Shown piece after piece: positions 1 through 8,699 of a DNA stretch of 19,002 nucleotides (positions are counted from its first letter, which is position 1; every line of letters starts with the position of its first letter). A program made the position numbers and the translations under genes. Under the pieces are notes generated by a model that did no database searches, was not told where the DNA came from, and was given only the letters and a program-made list of their open reading frames with translations. This DNA comes from J084 sp964471405 (GTDB lineage: Bacteria > Pseudomonadota > Alphaproteobacteria > Sphingomonadales > Rhodothalassiaceae), in assembly GCA_964471405.1 (NCBI GenBank), contig CAYYGH010000055.1, positions 1-19,002 of the forward strand. The letters are read 5' to 3'.

Positions 1-549
1 ACATAAGAAAAGCTGTATTATCTAATTAGGCAGCAGCATTTCTGCACCACTCTGTTTATATACATAAGAAACTTAAATAATAAATTAGACCAATCATTGT
101 CTGCCAATTGCAATCTGCATTCGCCTTTCGAATACCAGATCATCTAGGGCCCGAAGCGACTGCCTCCGCCGCGCCCGAGGCGCTCCGACGATCAGAAGGC
201 GCACTCGCGTTCCTTCTCGTTGCATCGCCGCTGAAACAATGCGCCGGCTGGCCCGAGATGCGGGGAGAGCGACACTTGGCATCAGCCGCGCCAATTGTTG
301 TTCTCGAAGCTGTCTTCGAGCTCGCTTATGCCTTAAGGTGGAGTGCCAGCGCAGCCCACGCGTATGCATGGGAAAGCGTCACCCGCGCGAAGGGATCGAC
401 CAAGCCGACGGCCGCATCATCCAGATCAAGATCCTCTGAGGCTGCCCGGCCGCACGAGGCCGGGGTTCGCCCCGCACGGGCCGGCCGCGGCCCGCGTCAG
501 CCACGGCATGGCGCATGCGCGCCGGAACGGCCGGCGAAAGCCCCGCCCC
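1..549. other. Region without an assignable gene; AT-rich left edge
   Basis: The first ~120 bases are strikingly AT-rich compared with the rest of the window. They contain a 10-base direct repeat (ACATAAGAAA at 1-10 and 62-71) and a palindrome CTAATTAG at 22-29. From ~120 to 549 the sequence is GC-rich. Several short open frames exist on both strands: a plus-strand frame ending at 439 with C-terminus DGRIIQIKIL, and an arginine-rich minus-strand frame at 94-369. None shows a recognisable domain or a clear ribosome binding site. A small hairpin, CGGGG-TTCG-CCCCG, lies at 461-474 beyond the acyl-CoA dehydrogenase stop but has no T tract. This may be intergenic DNA or gene remnants. Confidence 0.5.
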
Positions 550-2322
550 TCACCCCCACGCCTCGGCGGGGAGCGCGTAGAGGACGTCGGCGCCGGCGGT
601 GATCGCATCCCATTGTGCGAGGGTCTCGGGCAGGATCTCGGTGACGAAGAAGCGCCGGGCGGCTGCGCGCATCGCTGCGGCCCCTTCGGCATCGGCTGCG
701 ATCGGCTCACGCGCGAGAAGCCATGCGCCCACCACCCCGCCATAAAGCTGCACCAGCGGCGCGGCCGCGGCATGGGCGTCGAGATCGCGGCCCTCCCGCA
801 GAGCGGTGAGCACCCAGGTGCTCGCCTCCTCCAGCCGGTCGGCGGCCGCGCGGATGGCGGCGGCGAAGGGCGCGCGCGGATCCCCGTCCCGCCAGCCGGC
901 CGCTTCCTCCCGGATCTCCGCCGCGAGCGCCTGGAAGGCGCCGCCGTCCGCCATCGGGATCTTGCGGGTGACGAGGTCCATGGCCTGGATGCCGTTGGTG
1001 CCCTCATAGATCGGCGCGATCCGCGCATCGCGCAGATGCTGGGCCGCGCCCGTTTCCTCGATGTAGCCCATGCCGCCGTGGACCTGGATGCCGAGCGAGG
1101 CGGCCTCGACGCCGATATCGGTGGAAAACGCCTTGGCGACGGGGGTGAGCAGATCGGCGCGCATCTGGGCGGCGGCGCGCGCTTGCGCATCCGCCAGCGC
1201 ATGGGCGCGGTCCACGGCCGAGCCCGTGTGATAGACGATGGCGCGCGCGGCCAGCGTCAACGCCTTCATCCGCATCAGCATCCGCCGCACGTCCGCATGC
1301 GCGATGATCGGCGCGGGATGCGCGCCGCTCACCGGATCGCGGCCCTGCAGCCGCTCGCGCGCGAAGGCGAGCGCCCGCTGGAAGGCGCGCTCGGCGATCG
1401 CCACCCCCTGCAGGCCGACATTGATGCGCGCATGGTTCATCATCGTGAACATGTGGCGCATGCCGCGGTTCTCCTGGCCGACGAGGAAGCCGACGGCGCC
1501 CTCGCCCCGCTCGCCGAAGCCCATCACGCAGGTCGGGCTCGCATGGATGCCGAGCTTGTGCTCGATGGACAGACAGGCGACATCGTTGCGCGCGGCCGGC
1601 CGGCCGTCCGCATCAGGCAGGAATTTCGGCACCAAAAACAGCGAGATGCCCTTCGTGCCAGCCGGCGCATCCGGCAGCCGCGCGAGCACGAGATGGATGA
1701 TGTTTTCCGCCATGTCGTGCTCGCCGTAGGTGATGAAGATCTTCTGGCCGAAGAGGCGGTAGCTGCCGTCGCCCGCGGGTTCCGCGCGGGTCTTGAGCGC
1801 GCCGACGTCCGAGCCCGCCTGCGGCTCGGTCAGACACATCGTCCCCGTCCATTCGCCGGAGACGAGCTTCGGCAGATAGCGGGCCTTGAGCTCCGGACTG
1901 CCATGCTGCGAGAGCGCTTCGATGGCGCCCTGGTTCAGCATCGGGCACAGCGAGAAGGCCATGTTGGCCGCCGTCCAGCATTCCTGGACCGCCAGCGCCA
2001 GCACGAAGGGCAGCCCACCCCCGCCGTATTCGGGATCGGCCGCGATCCCATTCCAGCCCGCCTCGCAATAGGCGCGGTAGACATCCGCAAAACCCTCCGG
2101 CATGCGCACGACGCCGTTCTCGAAGCGGGCGCCCGTGCGGTCACCGGGTTCATTGAGAGGACCCGCAAGCTCGGCGGCCATGCGTCCGCCTTCTTCCACC
2201 ACCTGGCGGGCGAGCTCGCCACCGGCTTCGGCGAAGCGCTCCGTCTCGACGAGACCGGCCATATCGGCTGCCGATTCAAGGGCGGCAAGAATGTCATCGA
2301 CTGGTGGGCGATAGTCCGTCAT
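550..2322 (-). CDS. Acyl-CoA dehydrogenase, long (DmdC-like) subfamily
   Basis: This encodes a 590-residue FAD-dependent acyl-CoA dehydrogenase, which would introduce an alpha,beta double bond into an acyl-CoA thioester. Seen: an N-terminal extension before the usual core, the flavin/substrate motif CLTEPQAGSDVG, the central block HARINVGLQG, and a C-terminal block QVHGGMGYIEETGAAQ followed by IYEGTNGIQAMDL, in which Glu440 sits at the usual catalytic-base position. An alpha-helical tail follows. The length and the N- and C-terminal additions match the ~590-residue group that includes 3-methylmercaptopropionyl-CoA dehydrogenases (DmdC), but the substrate cannot be told from sequence. I chose the start at MTDYRPPVDD because GGAAG lies just upstream; a longer open frame reaches 2454 but would run into the divergent gene. 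It is transcribed away from the Sua5-like gene, 86 bases apart. Confidence 0.93.
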   Translation of the reverse strand: MTDYRPPVDDILAALESAADMAGLVETERFAEAGGELARQVVEEGGRMAAELAGPLNEPGDRTGARFENGVVRMPEGFADVYRAYCEAGWNGIAADPEYGGGGLPFVLALAVQECWTAANMAFSLCPMLNQGAIEALSQHGSPELKARYLPKLVSGEWTGTMCLTEPQAGSDVGALKTRAEPAGDGSYRLFGQKIFITYGEHDMAENIIHLVLARLPDAPAGTKGISLFLVPKFLPDADGRPAARNDVACLSIEHKLGIHASPTCVMGFGERGEGAVGFLVGQENRGMRHMFTMMNHARINVGLQGVAIAERAFQRALAFARERLQGRDPVSGAHPAPIIAHADVRRMLMRMKALTLAARAIVYHTGSAVDRAHALADAQARAAAQMRADLLTPVAKAFSTDIGVEAASLGIQVHGGMGYIEETGAAQHLRDARIAPIYEGTNGIQAMDLVTRKIPMADGGAFQALAAEIREEAAGWRDGDPRAPFAAAIRAAADRLEEASTWVLTALREGRDLDAHAAAAPLVQLYGGVVGAWLLAREPIAADAEGAAAMRAAARRFFVTEILPETLAQWDAITAGADVLYALPAEAWG

Positions 2323-2408
2323 CGTCTTCCGCCATCTCTTGGGTTCATCGCCGCCTTGCGCTAGGAAGAACGGGACAGGAAGGCCCGATCCCGGCCGCCA
2401 GCCAAGGC

Positions 2409-3434
2409 ATGAATCACGCGATGTCCGATCGCACAGAAAGCGCTCCCGGCGCAACCGTCCGCTCCCCTACCGCTGCCCGGATCCTGCCGGCAGCGGCAGC
2501 CGGCGCAATCGCCGAGGCGGTGACCGCACTCAAGGCCGGCGGGCTCGTCGGCATGCCGACGGAGACGGTCTACGGGCTGGCCGCCGACGCCGCCAATCCT
2601 GCGGCGGTCGCCCGGATCTTTGCCGCGAAGGGCAGACCGCGCTTCAATCCGCTGATCGTGCATGTGACGGGCCGCGACATGGCGGCGGAAATCGCCGAAA
2701 TCCCGCCGCCCGCCGAGAGCCTGATGTCCCGCTTCTGGCCGGGACCGCTGACCCTTGTGCTGGACAGGCGGCCCGATGCCGCCATCGCCGAGCTCGCCAC
2801 GGCGGGGCTTCCCACCATCGCGGTGCGTGCGCCGGCGCATCCCGTGGCCCGCGAGCTGATCGCGCGGCTGGGGCGTCCGGTGGTCGCGCCATCCGCGAAC
2901 CGCTCGGGCCATGTCAGCCCCACGACGGCCGCGCATGTGGCGGCGGATCTGGGCGAGGCGGTCGCCGTCGTTCTCGACGCCGGCCCCTCGACCGTGGGTC
3001 TCGAGTCGACGGTGGTGCGGCTGGAGGCGGACGGGCGCTGGTGGCTGCTGAGACCCGGCGCGGTGACGCGGGAGGAGATCGCCGCCCTCCTCGGCCCCCC
3101 GGTCTCGGGGGCGGGAGATCGCCCGGACCAGCCGCTTTCTCCCGGGCGGCTGCTGCGCCACTATGCTCCGGCCAAGCCGCTGCGGCTTGACGTGGTGGAG
3201 CCGGAAGCCGACGAGTTCTTCATCGCTTTCGGTCCGCTTGCAGGCGATGCGAACCTGAGTGAGCGGGGAGATCTGACGGAAGCAGCCGCACGCCTGTTCG
3301 CGCTCCTGCGGGAAGCGGAGGCCAGCGCAAAGCCCCGGATAGCCGTGGCTCCGATTCCGGATGAAGGGCTGGGGCAGGCGATTTGCGACCGGTTGAGGCG
3401 TGCGGCGGCCGGCTCAGGCGAAAAGGAAGGGTAG
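2409..3434 (+). CDS. L-threonylcarbamoyladenylate synthase (Sua5/YrdC/TsaC family)
   Basis: This is a 341-residue protein predicted to make threonylcarbamoyl-AMP from threonine, bicarbonate and ATP, the first step of the universal t6A37 modification of ANN-decoding tRNAs. Seen: a YrdC domain with GMPTETVYGLAADA, the basic KGRPRFNPLIVH motif, RAPAHPVARELI and APSANRSGHVSPT, then LESTVV. A Sua5-type C-terminal extension starts near LLRPGAVTREE and includes SPGRLLRHYAPAKPL. The length matches the long Sua5 form rather than the short TsaC form. The start could be 2409 (MNHAMSD) or the in-frame ATG at 2421. The gene is first in a plus-strand run; the membrane-protein gene begins 11 bases after its stop. 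The role is housekeeping and probably essential. Confidence 0.93.
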   Translation: MNHAMSDRTESAPGATVRSPTAARILPAAAAGAIAEAVTALKAGGLVGMPTETVYGLAADAANPAAVARIFAAKGRPRFNPLIVHVTGRDMAAEIAEIPPPAESLMSRFWPGPLTLVLDRRPDAAIAELATAGLPTIAVRAPAHPVARELIARLGRPVVAPSANRSGHVSPTTAAHVAADLGEAVAVVLDAGPSTVGLESTVVRLEADGRWWLLRPGAVTREEIAALLGPPVSGAGDRPDQPLSPGRLLRHYAPAKPLRLDVVEPEADEFFIAFGPLAGDANLSERGDLTEAAARLFALLREAEASAKPRIAVAPIPDEGLGQAICDRLRRAAAGSGEKEG

Positions 3435-3445
3435 GGATAAAGCCC

Positions 3446-4117
3446 ATGGGAGACGACCACGTACGGCACGAAGCCGTCCAGCAGCCGCTGACGCCCGCGC
3501 AGCCCGGCCCGGCGCTGCGACAGGCGGGGCGGTATCTTGTCCGCGGGCTGCTGCTGCTCGCCCTCGGCATCGTGATCGCGGGTGCGATCCAGACCGGCTT
3601 CAACGTCCTGCGCTACATGATCCAACCGGACTGGCTGATCGGCCGGCGCTTCCGCCTCATCGTCGCGGCAACGGGCGTGCTCGCGGCGCTCACGCTCGCC
3701 TGGCCGCTGGCCCGGTTGTGCCCGCACCCGCGGATCTTTCGCGGCGAGCCGGTCGTGCTGGTCATGCTCGCGGCCGCCCTGGATCCCTATTTTCTCGCCT
3801 GGCTCGGCTGGCAGGATGCGCCGACACTTGAATCGCTGCTGACGGTCGGGCGCGTGGCCATCCTTCTTAGGGTGTTCACCCCGCTGCAGCGCTCGCGTCG
3901 GGAGGGCTGGTTTTACCTGCTCGTGATGGGATTCGTCCTGATTCCCGCAGTGCTCATGCCGCGCTTCTGGCTGGTGCCGAAACTGCCCGGCGATCTTGAA
4001 ACGGCGGCGATGGCGCCCATCCATCTGCTCGTTTTTGCCAAGCTCGTGATCCTTGCGCTTGTGGGTGGCGCGCTGATGCGGATGTGGCGCACATGGGAAC
4101 CTCGCCAAAGAGCATGA
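3446..4117 (+). CDS. Unrecognised multi-pass inner-membrane protein
   Basis: This 223-residue protein has about five hydrophobic segments, at residues ~32-54, 70-91, 102-121, 155-176 and 190-212. The N-terminus (1-30) is polar and charged, and the C-terminus ends in a basic WRTWEPRQRA. Conserved-looking features are DPYFLAWLGW in the third segment and PAVLMPRFWLVPKLPGD after the fourth. I do not recognise the family; a distant PsiE-like (phosphate-starvation-inducible) relationship crossed my mind but is not supported by a motif I can name. The start follows a purine-rich GGAAGGGTAGGG stretch that overlaps the end of the Sua5-like gene. The stop overlaps the next start (ATGA at 4114-4117), so it is likely co-translated with the flavoprotein. 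Confidence 0.8.
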   Translation: MGDDHVRHEAVQQPLTPAQPGPALRQAGRYLVRGLLLLALGIVIAGAIQTGFNVLRYMIQPDWLIGRRFRLIVAATGVLAALTLAWPLARLCPHPRIFRGEPVVLVMLAAALDPYFLAWLGWQDAPTLESLLTVGRVAILLRVFTPLQRSRREGWFYLLVMGFVLIPAVLMPRFWLVPKLPGDLETAAMAPIHLLVFAKLVILALVGGALMRMWRTWEPRQRA

Positions 4118-5559
4118 CAAGCACGCCGCGAGAATCCGATCTTGCCGCACTGACGGCCGTCCTGCCGCCGGACTCCTGGACGCGGGATCCTGCGCGCATC
4201 GCGCCGCATCTCGTCGAGTGGCGCGGGGCATGGCACGGGCGCACGCCGCTCATGCTGCTGCCGAAAACGAGGGAAGAGGTGGCCGCCACCCTCAAGGTCG
4301 CCCATGCCAGGAGGATCCCCATCGTCCCCCAGGGTGGCAACACGGGGCTGGTCGGCGGCGGCGTGCCGGATGAGACGGGCCGGTCCGTGCTGCTGTCAAC
4401 CGGGCGGCTGCGGCGCATCCGTCGGCTCGACGAGGCGGGCCGCCTGATGGTGGCGGAGGCCGGCGTGACACTTGCCGAAGCCGACGCCGCGGCTGCAGAC
4501 AGGGGCCTGCGCTTCCCGCTTGCCATCGCCTCCGGCGGCTCGGCAACGGTGGGCGGGGCGATCGCGACCAATGCCGGGGGTGTCCATGTCCTGCGGCATG
4601 GCAACATGCGCGCGCTCACCCTCGGGGTGGAGGCGGTGCTTGCCGACGGCACCATCATTGACGAGCTGCGCCGCGTCCACAAGGACAACACGGGCTATGC
4701 GCTGACCCCGCTCATCGTGGGCAGTGAAGGCACGCTCGCGGTGGTGACCGCCGCCGTCCTCCAGCTCGTGCCACGCCCGGCGGCCTTCGTGGCGGCTCTT
4801 GTGGCGACTGATTCGGTGGACGGGGCGCTTGCCGCCTTTCTGCAGGCCGACAAGCGGCTGGGTGTGCAGCTGGAAGCGGCGGAATTCTTCCCGCGCTTCG
4901 GATTGGAGCTCGTGCTCCGCCACATTCCGGCAACCCGCGATCCGTTCGCAGCACCCCACCCCGCCTATCTGCTGCTGGAGGCGGCAGGCGAGGACCCGGC
5001 CGCCCTCGCCAAGGCGATGGAGGATCTGTTGGGGGCGGCTTTCGATGCCGGCGTCATCCGCGATGCCGTCATCGCCAAGAACGAGGGCGAGCGGCGGGCG
5101 CTGTGGCGGCTGCGCGAGAGCCTGTCGGAAGCGCAGAAGAAGGAGGGCGCCTCGCTCAAGCATGACGTGGCGCTTCCGCTTGACACGCTTTCCGCCTTCC
5201 TTGCCGAGGCCGAGGCCTTCATCGCCGCCGAGCTGCCCGGGGCGCGCCCCTGCATCTTCGGGCATCTGGGCGACGGCAGTCTCCACCTCAACATCCAGGC
5301 GCCCGCCGGTGCCGATACGGACGCAGAGCGCGCCTTCCGCGCCCGCTGGCCCGAGGTCCAGCGCGCGATCCACGACCTCGTCGTCGCCCATGGCGGCTCG
5401 ATCGCGGCCGAGCACGGCATCGGCCGGCTGAAGCGCGCGGAGCTCGCCCGTCTGGGCGATCCCGGCCGGATCGATGCCATGCGGCGGATCAAGCATGCCC
5501 TCGATCCGCATGGCATCCTCAACCCCGGTGTCGTGCTCCCCCCACCCGACGACCACTAG
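4114..5559 (+). CDS. FAD-linked 2-hydroxyacid dehydrogenase (GlcD / D-2-hydroxyglutarate dehydrogenase-like)
   Basis: This is a 481-residue flavoprotein of the VAO/PCMH superfamily, expected to oxidise a D-2-hydroxyacid (D-lactate, glycolate or D-2-hydroxyglutarate) and pass electrons to a carrier. Seen: the FAD pyrophosphate-binding motif VPQGGNTGLVGGG (residues ~71-83), the second FAD motif SGGSATVGGAIATNAGG, and the C-terminal GHLGDGSLHLNI, where His384 is a probable metal ligand in the family. AEHGIGRLKRAEL (His434) and the typical ending DPHGILNPGVVLP complete it. PQGGNTGLVGG and the single-gene layout fit D2HGDH/DLD-like enzymes better than the three-subunit glycolate oxidase. The start at 4114 gives an ATGA overlap with the membrane-protein stop; an in-frame ATG at 4093 is possible but deeper inside that gene. 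Confidence 0.9.
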   Translation: MTSTPRESDLAALTAVLPPDSWTRDPARIAPHLVEWRGAWHGRTPLMLLPKTREEVAATLKVAHARRIPIVPQGGNTGLVGGGVPDETGRSVLLSTGRLRRIRRLDEAGRLMVAEAGVTLAEADAAAADRGLRFPLAIASGGSATVGGAIATNAGGVHVLRHGNMRALTLGVEAVLADGTIIDELRRVHKDNTGYALTPLIVGSEGTLAVVTAAVLQLVPRPAAFVAALVATDSVDGALAAFLQADKRLGVQLEAAEFFPRFGLELVLRHIPATRDPFAAPHPAYLLLEAAGEDPAALAKAMEDLLGAAFDAGVIRDAVIAKNEGERRALWRLRESLSEAQKKEGASLKHDVALPLDTLSAFLAEAEAFIAAELPGARPCIFGHLGDGSLHLNIQAPAGADTDAERAFRARWPEVQRAIHDLVVAHGGSIAAEHGIGRLKRAELARLGDPGRIDAMRRIKHALDPHGILNPGVVLPPPDDH

Positions 5560-5651
5560 CCGCAAGCAGAACCGCCACCACCGGGCTGCCGGCCACCACC
5601 CAAAGACGGACTTGTCAGGCGCTCTCCCTGCGGCCATCCTGCCCATCCATC

Positions 5652-5671
5652 GTGATGCACATAGTGATGCA
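5652..5671. repeat. Short direct repeat GTGATGCA x2 upstream of the S9 peptidase
   Basis: Two exact copies of GTGATGCA occur at 5652-5659 and 5664-5671, with a period of 12 bases, ending 21 bases before the peptidase ATG. The repeat sits in the 133-base gap after the flavoprotein gene. It may be a protein-binding site or part of the 5' leader. The evidence is only the repeat and its position. Confidence 0.3.
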
Positions 5672-5692
5672 ATCAGCCGGGAGGAGCCGCTC

Positions 5693-7678
5693 ATGAGCAA
5701 TCGATGCGCCGATCACCGGACAGTGGTGGGAATAGCGGGGCTCCTGCTCGCTGCGGCCATCCTGGTCACTCAGGCCCCCCGCCCCGCAGCCCAGCCGACC
5801 CGGGAATGGCCCTATCCGCAGGACATCCCGAAGCCATCTTCGGCGCGGCCGGGACTGGCCGGGGTCTATCCGGCCAGCATCGAGCGGTTCCTGCTGGTGC
5901 GCAGCGTCAGCGGCGCCGCCCTCTCGCCGGACGGACACACCCTTGCGGTGACCGCCCGGATCACCGGCGTGCCCCAGCTGTGGACGCTGCCGGCCGGCGG
6001 CGGCTGGCCGCAGCAGCTGACATTTGCGGCCGGCGGCATCACCATGCACCGCTGGGCGCCCGACGGCAGCCGCCTCATCACGGCCTCCGATCGTGACGGC
6101 AACGAGCGCCAGGCCTTTACCATCATCAGCGCCGATGGGCGCAGGGAACAGGTCGCCCTCGCCTATGATGGCTCCTTTCGCGTTTTCGGGGCTTTCGCTC
6201 CCGACGGGCGACGCTTCGTCTACTCCTCCACAAAGCGCAATGGCACCGACTTTGACATCTATCTCGCCGATCTCCGAACGGGCGAGAGCCATCTGCTGCA
6301 TCAAGGCCGTTTCGGCTGGTTCGCATCCGGCTGGCAGCCCGGCGGCACGCTGGTTCTGGTCAGCGAGACCCGGGGTGAGGATGGCAATGACCTTCACCTC
6401 CTCGACACCGGAACGGGCCGGATCGAGACGCTCTTTGCACCGCCGGATCCGGCGGCCTTTTCGAGCTTCGCCTGGCTGCCGGACGGCAGCGGTTTCTTCA
6501 TGGCGACCAACATGGACCGGGATTTCGCCGGGCTCGCCTTCTTCGACCTGAAGAACCGTCAGCTCCGCTGGATCACGACGCCGGAACGCGATGTCGAGGA
6601 GGTCGCGCTTGCCGGACAGGGGCGTTATCTGGCCTGGACGGAAAATGATGGCGGGTTCTCGCGGCTCATTGTCATGGACAGACAGGAGAACCGACGGCTT
6701 GCGCTACCGGCCGGCCTGCCTCGCGGGATCTATGCCCTTGCCGCCAGTGCGCATGCCCCACGGCTTGCGATCACCGTGCGCTCCCCAAGAATCCCGGGCG
6801 ATGTCTGGATCTGGGATCTGACGGAAAACCGCCTCTGGCGGGCGACCCATTCGACCCTGGCGGGCATCGACCCCGACCGGCTGGTGATGCCGGAGTCCCT
6901 GTTCTTCGCAGCCTCCGACGGGCTCAGACTCCACGGGCTGCTCTATCTGCCCCGGTCCGCGCAAGCCGGCATGAAACCGCCGGTGGTGGTGCGTGTGCAC
7001 GGCGGTCCCACGGCCCAGGCGCGTCCCCGATTCGATCCCCTGATCCAGTATCTTGTGGGGCGTGGAATCGCCGTCTTCGACCTCAACTTCCGCGGCTCGA
7101 CCGGCTTCGGCAAGCGGTTTGCCCGGGCGGACAATGGCCGGGAGCGCCCGAAGGCCGTGCGCGATGTCGCCGAGGCGGTCGCCTTTCTCAAACGGGATGG
7201 CCGCGTGAATGCGGATCAGGCGGCGGTCATGGGTGGATCCTATGGCGGCTTTCTCGTCAACGCCGTGATGGGCATGTATCCGGGCGTTTACAAGGCCGGC
7301 GTCTCCTTTGTCGGCGTATCGGACTGGGTGCGCGCGCTGGAAGAGGCCTCTCCCGCGCTCAAGGCCTCCGACCGGCTGGAATACGGCGACATTACCGATC
7401 CCGCCTGGCGCGCCTTTTTTGCGGAGATCTCCCCCATCCGCTATGCGGATCGCATCCGCGCGCCGATGCTGTTCAGTCATGGGGCCAATGATCCGCGCGA
7501 TCCGGTGACCGAATCGGATCGCATGGTGCGGACACTGCGCGCAAATGGCGTGCCCGTGACCTATCTGCGGTTTCCTGATGAAGGCCATGGCGTGCGCAAG
7601 CTGGGCAATCGCGTCACCCTCTATCGGGCTGTCGCGGCCTTTCTTGAAAGGCATCTGAAAAAGGCCGATGCGCGATGA
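5693..7678 (+). CDS. Exported S9 (prolyl oligopeptidase) family serine peptidase
   Basis: This 661-residue enzyme has a probable N-terminal signal or anchor: a basic start, hydrophobic VVGIAGLLLAAAILV (residues ~11-25), then TQAPRPAAQP. It should therefore act in the periplasm or on the outer face of the membrane. Residues ~60-400 carry beta-propeller-like repeats (SPDGHTLAVT, APDGSRLITAS, APDGRRFVYSS, LPDGSGFFMAT), as in DPP-IV and acylaminoacyl peptidases. The C-terminal alpha/beta hydrolase domain has HGGP (oxyanion region), LNFRGSTGFGKRF, and the nucleophile motif GGSYGGF with Ser516. Asp600 in GANDPRDP and His632 in DEGHGV complete the triad. It likely trims proline-containing or N-acylated peptides; exact specificity is unknown. 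GGGAGGAG lies just upstream of the ATG. Its stop overlaps the next start (ATGA, 7675-7678). Confidence 0.92.
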   Translation: MSNRCADHRTVVGIAGLLLAAAILVTQAPRPAAQPTREWPYPQDIPKPSSARPGLAGVYPASIERFLLVRSVSGAALSPDGHTLAVTARITGVPQLWTLPAGGGWPQQLTFAAGGITMHRWAPDGSRLITASDRDGNERQAFTIISADGRREQVALAYDGSFRVFGAFAPDGRRFVYSSTKRNGTDFDIYLADLRTGESHLLHQGRFGWFASGWQPGGTLVLVSETRGEDGNDLHLLDTGTGRIETLFAPPDPAAFSSFAWLPDGSGFFMATNMDRDFAGLAFFDLKNRQLRWITTPERDVEEVALAGQGRYLAWTENDGGFSRLIVMDRQENRRLALPAGLPRGIYALAASAHAPRLAITVRSPRIPGDVWIWDLTENRLWRATHSTLAGIDPDRLVMPESLFFAASDGLRLHGLLYLPRSAQAGMKPPVVVRVHGGPTAQARPRFDPLIQYLVGRGIAVFDLNFRGSTGFGKRFARADNGRERPKAVRDVAEAVAFLKRDGRVNADQAAVMGGSYGGFLVNAVMGMYPGVYKAGVSFVGVSDWVRALEEASPALKASDRLEYGDITDPAWRAFFAEISPIRYADRIRAPMLFSHGANDPRDPVTESDRMVRTLRANGVPVTYLRFPDEGHGVRKLGNRVTLYRAVAAFLERHLKKADAR

Positions 7679-8670
7679 CTGTCGCCGCTGCCCCATCGCT
7701 TTCCGCATCCCGGCCGCAGCAGGCCCGGCGCATCGTCTCTCTCCTGCCGAGCGCCACCGAGATCGTCTGCGCACTGGATCTTGGTGACCGGCTGGTGGGC
7801 GTCACGCATGAGTGCGACTGGCCGCCCTTCGTGCGGGACCTGCCCAAGCTCACTTCCTCGCGGATCCCGAAGGCCGCCTCCCAGCAGGTGATCGATCAGG
7901 CGGTGAAGGCGGAGCTCGGCCAGGGAGCCGCTCTTTATGAGCTGGACGAGAGGAGGCTTGCCGCCCTGGAACCGGATCTCGTGGTCACCCAGGCGCTCTG
8001 TGCGGTGTGCGCGGTCTCGATCGAGGCGGTCACCGAGGCCGTCTGTCGGCTGCCCCGTCAGGCCCGCATCGTCAATCTCGAACCACATTGCCTGGCCGAT
8101 GTCTGGCGGACGATCCAGCTGGTCGCCGATGCCGCCGGTGTGCCGGAACGGGGCGAGGCGCTGATCCGAACGATCACCGCCAGGCTCGCCCGCCTCGACG
8201 AGGCTGTCGGGCTGCGCCGATCCACGCCCTCCGTGGTGCTGCTCGAATGGCTTGATCCGCCTTTCGCCTGCGGGCACTGGACCCCGGAGATCGTCACGCG
8301 CGCCGGCGGGCGCGAGCTGCTGGGTCGGGCTGGTGCACCTTCCTGCGAGGTCGACCTCGCCGCGCTGCTGGCCGCCGATCCCGAGATTCTGGTGATCGCC
8401 TGCTGTGGCTGCGATCTGGCGCGCACCGAACGCGAGGCGGCGATCTGGCTGGCCCGGCATCCAGCCCTGCACCGCTTGCGGGCCGTCAGCACAGGCCGGG
8501 TCTTTCTCGTGGATGGCAACGCCTATTTCTCGCGCCCCGGCCCACGACTTGTCGAGAGCATCGAGATGCTGACGGCGATCCTCCATCCGGAACTCGTACC
8601 CTGGCCCGAGACGGTCCCCGCCGCGCTGCGATACGGACCGGACGGCAACTTTCATGCCTGGCCAGCCTGA
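7675..8670 (+). CDS. BtuF-like cobalamin-binding protein without signal peptide
   Basis: This 331-residue protein has the fold signature of ABC-transporter periplasmic binding proteins of the BtuF/FhuD class: RRIVSLLPSATEIVCALDLG near the N-terminus, GVTHECDWPP, LEPDLVVTQALCAVCAVS, and a C-terminal half with WLARHPALHRLRAVSTGRVF. Such proteins bind vitamin B12 or related ligands. Unlike a normal transporter component, it has no signal peptide or lipobox; the N-terminus is a short Ala/Ser/Pro-rich stretch. No permease or ATPase gene is nearby. The cysteines Cys109/Cys112 (CAVC) and Cys243/244/246 (CCGC) resemble those in the orphan cobalamin-binding family common in bacteria. It is coupled to the S9 peptidase by ATGA, but the functional link is unclear. 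Confidence 0.85.
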   Translation: MTVAAAPSLSASRPQQARRIVSLLPSATEIVCALDLGDRLVGVTHECDWPPFVRDLPKLTSSRIPKAASQQVIDQAVKAELGQGAALYELDERRLAALEPDLVVTQALCAVCAVSIEAVTEAVCRLPRQARIVNLEPHCLADVWRTIQLVADAAGVPERGEALIRTITARLARLDEAVGLRRSTPSVVLLEWLDPPFACGHWTPEIVTRAGGRELLGRAGAPSCEVDLAALLAADPEILVIACCGCDLARTEREAAIWLARHPALHRLRAVSTGRVFLVDGNAYFSRPGPRLVESIEMLTAILHPELVPWPETVPAALRYGPDGNFHAWPA

Positions 8671-8699
8671 TATGGGAACGCGACGGCCATATCGCTTTT
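8669..8699 (+). terminator. Terminator-like hairpin after the BtuF-like gene
   Basis: A perfect 7-bp inverted repeat GATATGG (8669-8675) / CCATATC (8687-8693) with an 11-base loop is followed by GCTTTTG. It starts within the stop codon of the BtuF-like gene. The stem has few GC pairs and the T tract is short, so termination may be weak. Confidence 0.4.

Noticed and set aside
461..474. CGGGG-TTCG-CCCCG hairpin as terminator of the acyl-CoA dehydrogenase gene
   Set aside because: The stem is only five base pairs and there is no T tract on the relevant strand.
343..2364. Very long open frame on the plus strand opposite the acyl-CoA dehydrogenase
   Set aside because: It is antisense to a gene with clear family motifs; GC-rich codon bias creates long stop-free antisense frames, and its translation has no recognisable domain.
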